Positions 1 to 5,894 of a stretch of 6,873 nt of DNA are shown here, one piece after another (the stretch's first letter is position 1; each line of letters opens with the position of its first letter). Source of the stretch: Xanthobacteraceae bacterium. Its GTDB lineage: Bacteria > Pseudomonadota > Alphaproteobacteria > Rhizobiales > Xanthobacteraceae. A program made the position numbers and the translations under genes. The DNA lies in NCBI GenBank assembly GCA_030037185.1, contig JASHRR010000974.1:1-6873 (forward strand). Reading direction: 5' to 3'. The notes below the pieces were generated by a model, which was not told the origin of the DNA, did no database searches, and saw only the letters and a program-made list of their open reading frames with translations.

Positions 1-714
1 GTTTACACTCTGGCCCCCTCCTCCTCCATCCAAGTCGTGGACTTGGAGAAGGGGGCACTGCAGCAGACGGTACAAATCCCGGGTTGCGCTGCTCTGTTCC
101 CCTCAGGCCCCGGCGGAGTCTCGGCGCTGTGCGCCGATGGATCGATGGCCACCGTTAGCTTCTCTGGCTCAACCGCATCGGTCTCCAAGAGCAGTCCATT
201 TTTTTCGGCGACCGAAGACCCGGTTTTCGATACCGTGGGGGTTGACAGGGTAAAGGGTGTCGCGACCTTCCTCAGCCGTTCCGGCAAGGTATACACCGCC
301 ACCTTGGGCCAAACGCCCAACCTTTCCGAGCCTTGGTCGATCCACCGGGCAGCTGGTATGCAGGAGCCGATGCCGCCGCCGAACGTGAACTGGCTTCCCG
401 GCGGCCGTCAGCCCTTTGCCACGAACCGCATCAACGGCCGCATCTACATCCTCATGCACACCGGGGAACAGTTCAGCCACGACGAAGCCGGTGACGAAAT
501 CTGGGTGCTAGATGGCGAGAATCACAAGCTAATCGGTCGCCATCGCGCACCAGGCAAGTTCAGCAACATCCAGGTAAGCCAAGAAGCCAACCCACTCGTC
601 TATGTCACTGGCAGCGACAGTAAGATTTTTATTCTGGATGGCGAGACCTTTGAAACCAAGCACAGCCTCGATCGCGGGGGCAGCGGCACGATATTCGTCC
701 CCGATCAGTCCTAA
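1..714 (+). CDS. mauB: TTQ-dependent amine dehydrogenase, heavy (beta-propeller) subunit, 3' part
   Basis: The reading frame is open from the first base, so the 5' part lies outside the window; about 237 C-terminal residues are present. The heavy subunit is a periplasmic seven-bladed beta-propeller that pairs with the TTQ-bearing light subunit and forms the substrate channel. Visible propeller-like strands include SSSIQVVDLEKG near the start, PGGRQPFATNRINGRIYILMH in the middle, and DEIWVLDGENHKLIGRH followed by IFILDGETFETKHSLDRG near the end. The PGG-x-QPF and EIWV(L/M)D wording resembles, from memory, the aromatic amine dehydrogenase large subunit as much as the methylamine enzyme. The following mauE, mauD and light-chain genes give strong context support. 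The stop is 5 nt before mauE, so the genes are co-transcribed. Substrate specificity cannot be read from this fragment. Confidence 0.9.
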   Translation, partial: VYTLAPSSSIQVVDLEKGALQQTVQIPGCAALFPSGPGGVSALCADGSMATVSFSGSTASVSKSSPFFSATEDPVFDTVGVDRVKGVATFLSRSGKVYTATLGQTPNLSEPWSIHRAAGMQEPMPPPNVNWLPGGRQPFATNRINGRIYILMHTGEQFSHDEAGDEIWVLDGENHKLIGRHRAPGKFSNIQVSQEANPLVYVTGSDSKIFILDGETFETKHSLDRGGSGTIFVPDQS

Positions 715-719
715 GAGTC

Positions 720-1259
720 ATGGCAGCTTCCGACATCCTGTTCGCTCTCGGCGTCATGGGGCGAGTATGCCTCGGCCTCGTGTTCCTCACCGCCGCGATT
801 GAGAAGCTGAGATACGCCTCGGTGTTGGAAGGTGTCGTGGCCAATTACAGAATCCTGCCGGGCGGGTTGGTGGCGCCGGTTTCAGCCGCCCTGCCTTGGG
901 TAGAGCTGGTCTTAGGGGCGACGTTGCTGATGCTTGTGCCGAGCATCTGGCCGCCGGCAGCAGGCATCGCCTTGCTGTGCATCTTCGCCTGGGCGATGAG
1001 CGTCAACTTGCGGCGGGGCCGATCCCACATCGACTGCGGCTGCCATCAGGCGGCAATGCGCCAAACGCTGCGATGGTCTCTCGTCGCCCGTAATTTTGGT
1101 CTTGTCCTGCTGCTGGCTCCGGCGCTTCCGCAGGAGGCGTCGATATCGTCCTTGCCCCTGATCGCCGTCGGTGGATTGGCGGGTGCGGTGACCTACCTCC
1201 TGTACCTGATCTTCAATACGCTTGCTTCACTGCCCAACCTCAATCGAACCATTGCCTAG
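720..1259 (+). CDS. mauE: MauE family membrane protein (light-chain maturation)
   Basis: A 179-residue integral membrane protein of the MauE/DoxX-like family, which is required for correct folding and disulfide formation of the TTQ light subunit in the periplasm. About five hydrophobic segments are visible (roughly residues 8-27, 52-73, 76-96, 121-138 and 144-168). The family hallmark is the Cys-Gly-Cys pair in HIDCGCHQ (Cys106 and Cys108), followed by the conserved LRWSLVARN block (residues 117-125). The cysteine pair probably exchanges electrons with MauD. The ATG lies 5 nt after the heavy-subunit stop with only a weak purine stretch before it, so translation is probably coupled. The gene order B-E-D-A matches both the mau and aau clusters. 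Length is normal for the family. Confidence 0.93.
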   Translation: MAASDILFALGVMGRVCLGLVFLTAAIEKLRYASVLEGVVANYRILPGGLVAPVSAALPWVELVLGATLLMLVPSIWPPAAGIALLCIFAWAMSVNLRRGRSHIDCGCHQAAMRQTLRWSLVARNFGLVLLLAPALPQEASISSLPLIAVGGLAGAVTYLLYLIFNTLASLPNLNRTIA

Positions 1260-1267
1260 AACACAGC

Positions 1268-1921
1268 ATGCTGGCCGCCCTCATCGCTTCACAAGTGTTG
1301 TCCTGGATAGTCATCATCGCACTTGGTGTGGCCGTCCTCGCCCTTGCACGTCAGATCGGCGTGCTCCACATGCGGCTGGCTCCTGCGGGCGCCCTGACAA
1401 CAGCTGGCGGCCCGGCTGTCGGCGCGTTGGCGCCGATGTTAACGCTGCCGACGATCGATGGCGGTCGTGTTGCTATCGGCCGGGCCAAGGCAAAAGATCG
1501 CTTGCAATTGCTGATGTTCGTCTCGCCATTGTGCCCGATTTGCAAACAACTTGTCCCAGCCGTGAGGTCTTTCGCTCAACGAGAGACCGTAGATGTTGTT
1601 TTCATTGGCGACGATAAATTAGAGGATCAAATGGCAATGATTTCTGCGCTTGGCATTTCTGGCATTCCGTTCATAAATGGGTTCGAGGCCGGGCGCGCAT
1701 ACCAAGTCGACAAGCTTCCACACGCGGTACTGATTGATCATGACGGAAAAATTGTTTCGAAGGGCCTGGTGAACAGCCGAGAACATTTGGAAAGTCTTGT
1801 GGTTGCCCACGAAATGGGACTGGAATCGGTGCAGGATTACATTGTCGCCCTCAAGCAGAAGACCGTGATCAACCAACGCATCCCTGGGGAGAGCTCGCAT
1901 GAGGAGGATATTCCAGCCTGA
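1268..1921 (+). CDS. mauD: MauD, membrane-anchored thioredoxin-like disulfide protein
   Basis: A 217-residue protein with an uncleaved N-terminal membrane anchor (about residues 5-27) and a periplasmic thioredoxin-like domain. The active-site motif is CPIC (Cys89 and Cys92) in the context FVSPLCPICK, and the expected cis-proline region is KLPHAVLID (Pro151). MauD family proteins are needed for stable amine dehydrogenase light chain, presumably by making or shuffling its disulfides. The start is 8 nt after mauE. The 3' end overlaps the light-chain gene by 23 nt (1899-1921) in another frame, so expression of folding helper and client is closely linked. The charged tail after residue 200 (INQRIPGESSHEEDIPA) lies largely in and just before this overlap and may have little structural role. 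Confidence 0.93.
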   Translation: MLAALIASQVLSWIVIIALGVAVLALARQIGVLHMRLAPAGALTTAGGPAVGALAPMLTLPTIDGGRVAIGRAKAKDRLQLLMFVSPLCPICKQLVPAVRSFAQRETVDVVFIGDDKLEDQMAMISALGISGIPFINGFEAGRAYQVDKLPHAVLIDHDGKIVSKGLVNSREHLESLVVAHEMGLESVQDYIVALKQKTVINQRIPGESSHEEDIPA

Positions 1922-2444
1922 TCAAGTCGGCGAAAGCCTCACGCGACGACTAGCCACCCACACCTCTCGCCGCAGCCTGCTTAACAAGCTTGGCCTGGCC
2001 CTTGTAGCGGCACCTGTCTTCCCGCTTTTGCCGGTGAGCCGCGCCAAGGCGGCCAAGGATCACAGCGCCGAAGCCACGACCAACTTCGCCCGCGATGCCC
2101 AGAGCAAGGACGACACGAAATGCACCTATTGGCGCTATTGCGCCCTTAGCGGCTCGCTGTGCACCTGCTGCGGCGGCGGGGTCCACACCTGTCCGGCCGG
2201 AGCGGAACCTTCGCCTGTTTCGTGGATCGGCACCTGCATAAATCCGGACGACAGCAAGGCATATTTGATCGGGTACCGGGATTGCTGCGGCAAGGTCAAC
2301 TGCGCTCAATGTGGTTGCACCAATGGTGACCGGGCCACCCCAATTTATGTGCCACAAACCGACCCCCATGTTCTCTGGTGCTTTGGAACCGCCAGCACGC
2401 AATATCACTGCTCCACCGCCGCGCTCATCGGGCCTGCTGCGTGA
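1899..2444 (+). CDS. mauA: TTQ amine dehydrogenase light (catalytic) subunit precursor, aromatic-amine-dehydrogenase-like
   Basis: A 181-residue precursor. The long leader has a twin-arginine motif (SRRSLLNK, residues 23-30) and a hydrophobic stretch to about residue 47, with likely cleavage after AKA (residue 51). The cofactor tryptophans are Trp109 (SPVSWIGTC) and Trp160 (VLWCFG), 51 residues apart as in the characterised enzymes. The catalytic-base aspartate is Asp128 in YRDCCGK. The mature part has 14 cysteines, more than the 12 of methylamine dehydrogenase; the extra ones at 91 and 135, and the 10-residue gap between Cys161 and Cys171, match my memory of aromatic amine dehydrogenase. The WCFG segment and ending ALIGPA look more like the methylamine enzyme. 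The residue after Cys171 is Ser172, where both known classes carry Thr. GGGGAGA (1887-1893) is a suitable ribosome binding site for the ATG. The mature subunit acts in the periplasm with the heavy chain; the true substrate is unknown. Confidence 0.93.
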   Translation: MRRIFQPDQVGESLTRRLATHTSRRSLLNKLGLALVAAPVFPLLPVSRAKAAKDHSAEATTNFARDAQSKDDTKCTYWRYCALSGSLCTCCGGGVHTCPAGAEPSPVSWIGTCINPDDSKAYLIGYRDCCGKVNCAQCGCTNGDRATPIYVPQTDPHVLWCFGTASTQYHCSTAALIGPAA

Positions 2445-2917
2445 GGCAACTTCTGCGCAACACATTGGTGGTCGCCGTATTGCTTGCCGGCGCTACCCGT
2501 GTATCTGCGGCGGCGGGGTCCGGCGGCGACCTGTTCGAAGCAAACTGCCAGATTTGCCACCAGGCACACGGCGTCGGCGTAATGGGGCAGTTCCCCCGAC
2601 TTGCGGGCCGTGCATCCGTCATTGCCTCCAGTCCAGAGGGCCGCGCGTTCATGTCGCAACTTGTGCTCAATGGGATGAGCGGCAAAATCTCTGTCGATAA
2701 TCAGTTCATCGTGGGCTTCATGCCCGGCTTTGACAGGCTGAGCGACGCGGACGCCGCCGCGATCCTGACTTACATATCCGGTCTTGAAGCGGAGCAGTTG
2801 AAGCCAGCGGCCTTCTCGGCCGACGAAATCCGCGCCGCCCGAGTCGGCGGCAGGCTCAATCCCAGTGAGATGGCGACAATCCGCAACCGTCTCGCGGGCG
2901 AGGGGGTAATCCCGTGA
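2441..2917 (+). CDS. Periplasmic monohaem c-type cytochrome, probable electron acceptor
   Basis: I place the start at GTG 2441, which overlaps the light-chain stop by four bases (GTGA) and gives a clean signal peptide (MRQLLRNTLVVAVLLAG, cleavage near VSA, residue 23). The upstream ATG at 2378 would put the gene 66 nt into the light chain and destroy the leader. The 158-residue product has a haem c attachment site CQICH (Cys36, Cys39, His40) and a probable distal ligand Met94 in VGFMPGF, the spacing of a small class I cytochrome c. Aromatic amine dehydrogenase clusters are known to carry a small periplasmic monohaem cytochrome just after aauA, so the likely job is to take electrons from the reduced TTQ enzyme, directly or through another carrier. 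The C-terminal third (after about residue 118) is a hydrophilic extension. Confidence 0.9.
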   Translation: MRQLLRNTLVVAVLLAGATRVSAAAGSGGDLFEANCQICHQAHGVGVMGQFPRLAGRASVIASSPEGRAFMSQLVLNGMSGKISVDNQFIVGFMPGFDRLSDADAAAILTYISGLEAEQLKPAAFSADEIRAARVGGRLNPSEMATIRNRLAGEGVIP

Positions 2918-3429
2918 AAGCTCTGACGACGTCGCCAGGCATGGCGACCTGTGTCGCGTTGTGCGTGGTCGCACCCCCCGCCAACCAAATGCTGCGTGCC
3001 GCCGAGAGTGAGCTAACGGCCGCGCAGTCTGATTATCTGGAGCAGTGCGGCGGCTGCCACGGCATACAAGGCAACACCGCGCCAGCGCCGGTCCCGGTCC
3101 TGAGGGCACGCGTGGGATACTTCATGTGCACGCAAGCCGGCCGCCGGTATCTGATCCGCCTTCCGAACGTCTCCTACGCGCGCGTCGATGACGAATCTTT
3201 GGCTGATATGATGAATTTCGTCGTCTTTGGCCTCGGCGCCCCCACCGCGCCCGCCAACGCACGCGGCTTCACTGCTGAAGAGGTCCGCGAGCTGAGAAGC
3301 CACCCCATGCTTGGATCCGAGGTCGAAATCACACGCAAACTGGTCGTGGAGGAGCTCATTCGCTCTTGCGGTGCACCGGCGGATCTAAGGTTGACCTATC
3401 CTGGCGAATCACCCGAGAATCTTCGCTGA
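2914..3429 (+). CDS. Second small c-type cytochrome of the amine dehydrogenase operon
   Basis: A 171-residue protein starting at GTG 2914, again overlapping the previous stop as GTGA. The N-terminus has a lysine and a hydrophobic run (about residues 10-22), consistent with an export signal; cleavage could fall near residue 30. One haem c motif, CGGCH (Cys45, Cys48, His49), is followed by VPVLRARVGYFMC, GRRYLIRLPNVS and the helical LADMMNFVVFGLG. The distal haem ligand is not obvious: Met99 or Met100 have suitable distance but sit in a helix, and Met71 is an alternative. The block FTAEEVRELRSHPM resembles the ending of a widespread family of periplasmic cytochromes found beside quinoprotein dehydrogenases. 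It may pass electrons on from the first cytochrome or accept them in parallel. This is the last gene of the operon; no hairpin terminator follows it. Confidence 0.87.
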   Translation: MKALTTSPGMATCVALCVVAPPANQMLRAAESELTAAQSDYLEQCGGCHGIQGNTAPAPVPVLRARVGYFMCTQAGRRYLIRLPNVSYARVDDESLADMMNFVVFGLGAPTAPANARGFTAEEVRELRSHPMLGSEVEITRKLVVEELIRSCGAPADLRLTYPGESPENLR

Positions 3430-3468
3430 GGGCGATATCTCGGTCGACAGTCCGGCATAAGCGCCAGG

Positions 3469-3775
3469 ATGTACGACATCGCCAGCTTAAAATGCTCGCA
3501 GGTCGGCAGCGGATTTCAGCGTTCGCCCAAGAGCTGGTGAAGAAGGTCGAGCCGCAAACGGTCGGGAACTACATTTCGCATCTCAGCGCCGTCGTCGCAG
3601 TGCCAAGCCGCTGCTCGACCGGCAGGCGATGAAGGACGCCATCACGGCACGCAAGCGCATCACCCGGAGCAAACAGCGCGACCGGCGCCGACCCTCGACG
3701 AAGCTCGACAAGCTGATGAAGCACTTCGGCGCGATCCGTGCGCGGCGCGCCCCAAGTCACGCCTATGGCAGCCTT
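3469..3775 (+). pseudogene. Degraded N-terminal fragment of a tyrosine-recombinase (phage-type) integrase
   Basis: Three reading frames together give a recognisable integrase core-binding (SAM-like) region. Frame one at 3469-3510 reads MYDIASLKCSQVGS. Frame two at 3513-3596 reads ISAFAQELVKKVEPQTVGNY followed by ISHLSAVVA. Frame three from 3602 reads AKPLLDRQAMKDAITARK, then RITRSKQRDRR and LDKLMKHFGAIRARR. Within the third frame a short stretch is locally shifted: the expected PTLDE appears as RPSTK, which fits one lost and one gained base. The catalytic C-terminal domain with its Arg-His-Arg-Tyr residues is not visible downstream. Similarity to this integrase family is from memory of its conserved wording. 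The remnant starts 40 nt after the amine operon and suggests an old island or prophage edge. It is not functional. Confidence 0.75.
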
Positions 3776-3901
3776 GCTGCCGCAGTTCCAGCGCGGCCGC
3801 CCCTCGTGCAACCAAGTAGCGGTCCCGACCTGCTGATAGGTCGCAGGGCAACAGGCCGGGACCGCGCACGGTCGCATCCCGAATGACGCCGTGCGGACCG
3901 A

Positions 3902-3941
3902 ATGTTAGCATAAATTAATATTTTATGGAGAATTAATATGG
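3902..3941. promoter_or_regulatory. AT-rich island with direct repeat AATTAATAT
   Basis: About 40 bases are almost pure A+T in a GC-rich setting. The nonamer AATTAATAT occurs at 3913-3921 and again at 3931-3939, an 18-nt period. The minus strand contains TAAAAT, and the plus strand TATTTT, either of which could serve as a -10 element, but I find no good -35 partner. It may be a promoter for the short ORF at 3938, a protein binding site, or a leftover of a mobile-element end. Confidence 0.35.
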
Positions 3942-4087
3942 TATGTTCCCACCTTGCGCTAGGGAGCTCCTCTCCTATGCGCGCATGGGACGGCTCGGGC
4001 GACTTCTCCATCCGGGCGTCCAGCCGTCTCATAGCGCCGCACCAAATACCGTCGGGGGCTTCGCCTGCGCGCCTAGCCGGGTGCTGA
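3938..4087 (+). CDS. Possible short ORF, 49 aa, unknown function
   Basis: ATG 3938 follows GGAG (3927-3930) at 7-nt spacing, directly after the AT-rich island. The product is 49 residues, beginning MVCSHLALGSSSPMRAW and ending SPARLAGC, rich in Ser, Ala and Gly, with no membrane segment or known motif. I do not recognise it. Support is only the ribosome binding site, the promoter-like DNA before it, and the following microprotein ORF 27 nt downstream. It could easily be a chance ORF. Confidence 0.25.
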   Translation: MVCSHLALGSSSPMRAWDGSGDFSIRASSRLIAPHQIPSGASPARLAGC

Positions 4088-4114
4088 CGGGGCCGGGGTT
4101 TTGAGGTGGAGCCA

Positions 4115-4186
4115 ATGTGCCGGTGGTGCGTCGTCATGTTCATTCTGAGCGTCGTTGGCACCGTGATTATCTATTGGCGCATCTAG
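4115..4186 (+). CDS. Putative single-span membrane microprotein, 23 aa
   Basis: The ORF starts at ATG 4115 and is preceded by GAGGTG (4103-4108), a full six-base match to the anti-Shine-Dalgarno complement with 6-nt spacing. The product starts MCRWCVVMFILSVVGT and ends VIIYWRI: a short N-terminal CRWC segment, one hydrophobic stretch of about 16 residues and a closing Trp-Arg. This is the layout of a tiny inner-membrane protein. It has no recognisable family. It lies between the integrase remnant and the convergent glycosyltransferase gene. A chance ORF remains possible because it is so short. Confidence 0.4.
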   Translation: MCRWCVVMFILSVVGTVIIYWRI

Positions 4187-4455
4187 CCCGCAACCGGGAG
4201 TCCCGGCCGGCTTCGCGCCGCGCTCTCCCAGTACGTTTAAGGCTGCGGCTCACCCGCTCTGCCGTCCTGTCAGCGTTCGGCATTGCCTCACGCATTGCCA
4301 AGCGACCGTTCGCTTTCCGGTTAATCATCAGAATTCAGGAGCTGTCCGTACTCGGCGGCTACGCGCCTGCCTTTCGCGACCGTCCGTGCGGCCAATATGC
4401 GCGGCGCCCTTTGACTGAACACCGAACCTCCGAACCATGGCTACAGCACACACGC
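4187..4455. other. Non-coding spacer between convergent genes
   Basis: I see no supported gene in this stretch on either strand. Its only notable structure is a small palindrome, CCGGGAGTCCCGG, at 4194-4206, which has no T-run after it and so is not a convincing terminator. Confidence 0.5.
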
Positions 4456-5199
4456 CTAGGTAAAACGCGCTATTGTGTCGCCGACAAAATCATGTGGCCC
4501 TACGTGGGTGAGCTTGCTGCGCGAATCGAGCCAAATTGTTCCCCCAAGCGCCCGCCAACGACTGCAGAACGCGTAGTCCTCGCTGAGATAGTGCCCAGTT
4601 TCACGGTCAATCAGACAGTCGAAAAGGGCGAAGAGATTGGGACTTTGACTGGGTAAGGCGCTATTGTCAGCCGCCGTGTAGTGAGTTTCGGGATATTTGG
4701 CCGCCATCAACTCCACAACACGCCGCTTGATCAGCAGGAAGCCCGCGCCGGCGTAAACACCCGTGACAAATCCGTTCGTGGTCTTGCGCTCTTCGCCTTC
4801 GCACGGCAATCCTACGTAGCGAAGCTGAGCGGTTTGTAGAGGTTCTCCGTTAGCGGCGCGCTGGAAAGCCGCTTGATCATAGTCGAGCCGTTTCAGCGGA
4901 TACATGCCTGCGACGACATCCTGGTTGAAGTTCAGCATTCGCTGAATCTGGTCCACGCCGAAGCCTATGTCTGCATCGATGAACATCAGATGGGTTTCAG
5001 CCGGGAGGTCAAGAAAGGCTGCGACGATTGTATTTCGACCCCGAGTTATCAGAGATTCATAGGCTACAGTTTGTATCGATACGTGTAGATTGGGTATCTT
5101 GTGACAAAGTAAAGCACAGATAGATTGCATATATCGCGAGGTGACCACTCCGCCGTAGCAAGGGGTGCCAATAAAGAGACGCACTTGATTCCCTGTCAT
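4456..5199 (-). CDS. GT-A-fold glycosyltransferase-like protein (family 2-like)
   Basis: A 247-residue soluble protein. I choose ATG 5199 rather than an upstream ATG (5259) because AGAGGA lies just before it and conserved wording begins at once (VRLFIGTPCYGG, residues 6-17). Key sites are ITRGRNTIVAAFL (residues 51-63), the metal and nucleotide-sugar DxD motif in FIDADIGF (Asp75, Asp77), VAGMYPLK (96-103), GFVTGVYAGAGFLLIKR (143-159), SEDYAFCSRW with candidate catalytic Glu207/Asp208, and THVGPH with a candidate metal ligand His232. These follow the usual order of a GT-A glycosyltransferase, but donor and acceptor are unknown. There are no membrane segments, so it should be cytoplasmic. It stands alone on the minus strand with no sugar-pathway neighbours. 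Its upstream region contains an inverted repeat that may regulate it. Confidence 0.82.
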   Translation of the reverse strand: MTGNQVRLFIGTPCYGGVVTSRYMQSICALLCHKIPNLHVSIQTVAYESLITRGRNTIVAAFLDLPAETHLMFIDADIGFGVDQIQRMLNFNQDVVAGMYPLKRLDYDQAAFQRAANGEPLQTAQLRYVGLPCEGEERKTTNGFVTGVYAGAGFLLIKRRVVELMAAKYPETHYTAADNSALPSQSPNLFALFDCLIDRETGHYLSEDYAFCSRWRALGGTIWLDSRSKLTHVGPHDFVGDTIARFT

Positions 5200-5224
5200 G
5201 CCTGTCCTCTGCCGATTGACACGA

Positions 5225-5247
5225 TGCTGTGACGGCCCGACACAGCA
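5225..5247 (-). promoter_or_regulatory. Inverted repeat upstream of the glycosyltransferase gene
   Basis: TGCTGTG (5225-5231) and CACAGCA (5241-5247) form perfect 7-bp arms around a 9-nt centre. The element ends about 25 nt before the chosen ATG of the glycosyltransferase gene, close to where an operator or a 5' leader hairpin would lie. No regulator is identified. Confidence 0.35.
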
Positions 5248-5298
5248 ATGGACCTCCATGCCGTTGACCAGCGTAAATCAGGACCCAGTCAGCGTTGT

Positions 5299-5359
5299 CT
5301 GCCGTAACGGCAGATGAACGGCTCTCGGGGCGAGAGCGGTCGGGCCTACGCACGGCCCG
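5299..5359. repeat. Cluster of three perfect inverted repeats
   Basis: Three adjacent palindromes sit within 61 bases. The first is CTGCCGT-A-ACGGCAG (5299-5313), the second GCTCTCG-GGG-CGAGAGC (5321-5337), and the third CGGGCC-TACGCAC-GGCCCG (5341-5359). Their arm sequences differ, so this is not a repeat of one unit. No T-run follows on either strand, which argues against simple terminators. They lie in a gene-free stretch and could be a structured RNA or protein binding sites. Confidence 0.5.
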
Positions 5360-5464
5360 GAGACGGGCTAACAAACAGTAGCACTCGGCCCCTACCCGAC
5401 GGCATGAAGGTTCGTTCATTTATCCGCCGCCGATGGCTCGGTCAGCCCGCAATCGCCATCCGCC

Positions 5465-5483
5465 CCGCAGGGTAATTCTGCGG
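5465..5483. repeat. Inverted repeat CCGCAG/CTGCGG
   Basis: CCGCAG (5465-5470) and CTGCGG (5478-5483) are perfect 6-bp arms around a 7-nt loop. On the minus strand it follows the stop of the short ORF at 5509, so it could end that transcript, but no T-run is present. Confidence 0.3.
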
Positions 5484-5508
5484 ATCGTGCCGGTTGTGGC
5501 GTTCAGGA

Positions 5509-5649
5509 TCACGACGCCCGGTGGATGTCGGCGTAAGGGCGCAGACTCGCCGCGGGCTCGCGCTGGGCGGCCAGCCTCGCCGCCAAGCGGCTCCGACGTT
5601 CGGTGTTTTGCGATCCCGGCTCGTAAAGGTTACGAACGGCCTTCTGCAC
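5509..5649 (-). CDS. Possible short ORF, 46 aa, unknown function
   Basis: GTG 5649 lies 4 nt after the stop of the short ORF at 5654-5758. The hydrophilic product begins MQKAVRNLYEPGSQNTERR, continues with an Arg/Ala helix (SRLAARLAAQREPAA) and ends RPYADIHRAS. The amino-acid balance looks protein-like rather than random, but I recognise no family, and the start codon has only a weak AGGCGG before it, which is too close. It contains a perfect palindrome, TCGTAA-AGG-TTACGA (5621-5635). Confidence 0.25.
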   Translation of the reverse strand: MQKAVRNLYEPGSQNTERRSRLAARLAAQREPAASLRPYADIHRAS

Positions 5650-5653
5650 CCGC

Positions 5654-5758
5654 CTAGTTGCCGTTCCGGCCGTGGCGGTGGCGCCAGATGCGCAACAGCA
5701 CCGCCCCTGCTGCAACCACGATCGCGGCGACCAGACCTTTGACGGCATCGGGGTCCAC
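5654..5758 (-). CDS. Putative small membrane protein, 34 aa
   Basis: GTG 5758 is preceded by GGAGG with 5-nt spacing, a strong ribosome binding site, and an in-frame stop lies shortly upstream, so the start is well defined. The product has an acidic start (MDPDAVKG), a hydrophobic helix LVAAIVVAAGAVLLRIW (about residues 9-25) and a basic tail RHRHGRNGN, the usual pattern of a single-span protein with its C-terminus in the cytoplasm. No family is recognised. An inverted repeat, GGACA-TGTCC (5775-5790), lies just upstream and may be regulatory. Confidence 0.45.
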   Translation of the reverse strand: MDPDAVKGLVAAIVVAAGAVLLRIWRHRHGRNGN

Positions 5759-5894
5759 AGGAGCCTCCGCAACTGGACAAAGTCATGTCCGAACTTGCGG
5801 GGCGGTTCGTTCTTCTTCCAGTTAAGCTTTGGTCACGAGCGCGGAAGCGTTGCGGCCGCACGGACACGATCGCTCGGGGTAACAGACCGACACC

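Noticed and set aside
2378..2440. Longer version of the first cytochrome starting at ATG 2378
   Set aside because: It would overlap the light chain by 66 nt and bury the clear signal peptide; GTG 2441 gives a normal leader and a GTGA junction like the next one.
1950..2465. Minus-strand ORF opposite the light chain
   Set aside because: It is fully antisense to a gene with recognisable cofactor and cysteine pattern, and shows no motif.
4194..4206. Palindrome as terminator of the upstream region
   Set aside because: The stem is short with almost no loop and no T-run follows on either strand.
4117..4656. A 179-codon plus-strand ORF
   Set aside because: Its 3' part is antisense to the well-supported glycosyltransferase, and the 5' part is Arg-rich with no motif and no ribosome binding site of its own.
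5200..5259. Glycosyltransferase start at ATG 5259
   Set aside because: The extra 20 residues are Cys/Arg/His-rich and unlike the family, and a good AGAGGA site stands before ATG 5199.
5299..5483. CRISPR array or iterons
   Set aside because: The palindromes have different sequences and uneven spacing; there is no repeated unit with spacers.
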